From positions 2,739,393 to 2,799,392 of the forward strand of contig WPIO01000044.1 in assembly GCA_009760855.2 (NCBI GenBank): 60,000 nt of DNA. Direction: 5' to 3'. The stretch comes from Cristatella mucedo (taxonomy: Eukaryota; Bryozoa; Phylactolaemata; Cristatellidae). Numbering within the stretch: the first letter of the stretch is position 1; every line of letters begins with the position of its first letter. A model generated the notes under the pieces. That model saw only the letters and a list, made by a program, of their open reading frames with translations, did no database searches and was not told the DNA's origin. A program made the translations under genes and the position numbers. Positions 58,887 through 60,000 of this stretch are shown piece after piece.

Positions 58887-60000
58887 AGCAGTCCTCTTAA
58901 ACGGTGCACCGCAGCCACTAAAACAGCAGTACACGCAAAACATATCGGCAATGAAACCGCAGCCAGCAAGCGCCGTCGCCCAGCATTCAAGCACGTCAGA
59001 CACATACGCAAGTGATATCATACGTACCTTAGGAGCACCCTCTAAAAAAGAGATCACTAGTGACCATTTGAAAACCCCGAGGAATAGGTAATCGTCAAAA
59101 GCAGCAAACCAAGGACGGGAACCGCTGAGACTCCGTACAATATCGGTCAAGAGAGACCACCGTGACCTTACGTCTGGGGGTCAATGGAGCTCCGCCGGGA
59201 CGACAGACGCAACGAGCGGTAGCACCGCGTAAGATGCGCCAGCCAGGCGTGTATCCGCTTAGCCTTTCTGTACCGATGCTTTCACCTCCGACAGTACACT
59301 AAACTGTGCTAGCTCCACACCAGGTAGGATCGCGACTAGCCGGAGGTAGCCGTCGGCGTAAATTCCGCCGCGAAGTAAACAAGCTACGACGGCTATTGGC
59401 TGCCCAGATTGTCGAGCAGGATATTCTTCTGGTGATATTCATCCGAGCGGTATCCACACGACAAAATATTGCGAAGAAAGACTTATAATAATGCATATAT
59501 TATTATTATAAGATTGAAATATGCCGGAGTGAGAAAAGCAAATGTAAGGGTATGAATTACCAGCATGGCCGCTACAGCCTGCCTACGAGCTACCGGCAGT
59601 GACGTCAACGACCGGCTCTGCACGCTGCTGGGCTGAGAGAGAAATGGCTCGATGCCCTTTCGGCTGGGCCGCTAATAAAAGAATCATAGCACTGATGCAG
59701 AACAATTGGCTGCATTAGAAACGTGTCGAGGCGACCTGATATTTGCTGGCTCAGTTTGGGGGATCTAGCGGTGCTCTGCGAAGTTTCAAACGTGCCGAGC
59801 CTGCCTTTGACTCAAGTCCAAAGGCATCAAACGCGGCGCTCGAAACAGCCCTAATCTAACCGCCGATACGACAATGACGGCAAAGCCGACGGTTTGAATC
59901 ACGGCTAGCGACATTTTAAGCTGCAGAACCAATACGGAAAGACGAACAAACTAACGTGAATGGATTGAAGAATGAAATCCCAAAAAGTGGCATAGTGAGA
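58887..60000 (-). promoter_or_regulatory. 5' flank of InR: presumed 5' UTR and promoter region
   Basis: This sequence is richer in CpG than the introns, consistent with a TATA-less promoter, but no TATA box or clear initiator can be fixed. Short frames on both strands (59299-59496) show no domain. A palindromic AT stretch (TAATAATGCATATATTATTA) lies at 59487-59506. No divergent gene was recognised. Confidence 0.4.

Noticed and set aside
1-60000. CRISPR arrays, operons, riboswitches or prokaryotic genes
   Set aside because: Spliced gene structure, LINEs and tRNA-derived SINEs show animal DNA; no regularly spaced repeat array was seen.

Overview
The window is animal nuclear DNA. One very large split gene on the minus strand dominates it, and everything else I recognise is transposable-element material. 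By joining 23 GT-AG exons I can follow a complete insulin/IGF-type receptor tyrosine kinase. It runs from a signal-peptide exon at 58793-58886 to a stop codon at 10816, a gene body of about 48 kb and 4,755 coding bases (1,584 residues plus stop). Every exon junction agrees in reading phase. The order of parts is that of an insulin receptor: signal peptide, L1, Cys-rich, L2, three FnIII domains with an insert domain carrying the alpha-CT helix and a KRRR furin site, one membrane helix, an NPxY juxtamembrane site, a tyrosine kinase with three activation-loop tyrosines, and a 260-residue tail. The kinase wording (for example [16 protein letters not shown]) looks arthropod-like. Together with the repeat-rich introns and a Mutator-type transposase relic it makes an arthropod, perhaps a chelicerate, my best guess, but the species cannot be fixed from this sequence.

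Layout. Bases 1-1160 (minus) hold the N-terminal and first exonuclease part of a protein-primed DNA polymerase of Polinton/adintovirus type, broken by a frameshift and cut by the window edge. Bases 1260-4600 are GC-rich and contain an LTR-retrotransposon end with promoter elements and an initiator-Met primer-binding site, plus unassigned sequence. Bases 4604-7002 (plus) hold the palm end of the same kind of viral-type polymerase, split by a LINE with an 8-bp target duplication. Bases 7003-9900 are a mosaic of LINE, LTR and SINE pieces. The receptor's last exon follows, and then its introns.

The introns are packed with one L2/CR1-group LINE family (about 20 copies in both orientations, tailed by (ATT)n), a second CR1-like family with a different 3' end, two tRNA-derived SINE families, Tc1/mariner relics, a decayed Mutator-like transposase and a few clean hairpins. 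None of these interrupts a receptor coding exon. The 3' end of SINE family 2 is related to the 3' end of the main LINE, which points to a LINE-SINE partnership.

Bases 58887-60000 are the 5' flank of the receptor gene. They are CpG-richer than the introns and probably hold the 5' UTR and promoter. No RNA gene, CRISPR array or prokaryotic feature was seen. No obviously new enzymatic system was found. The most interesting items are the tail and juxtamembrane signalling motifs of the receptor, the shared LINE/SINE 3' hairpin, the interrupted viral-type polymerase, and perfect hairpins at 21845-21890 and 51703-51843.
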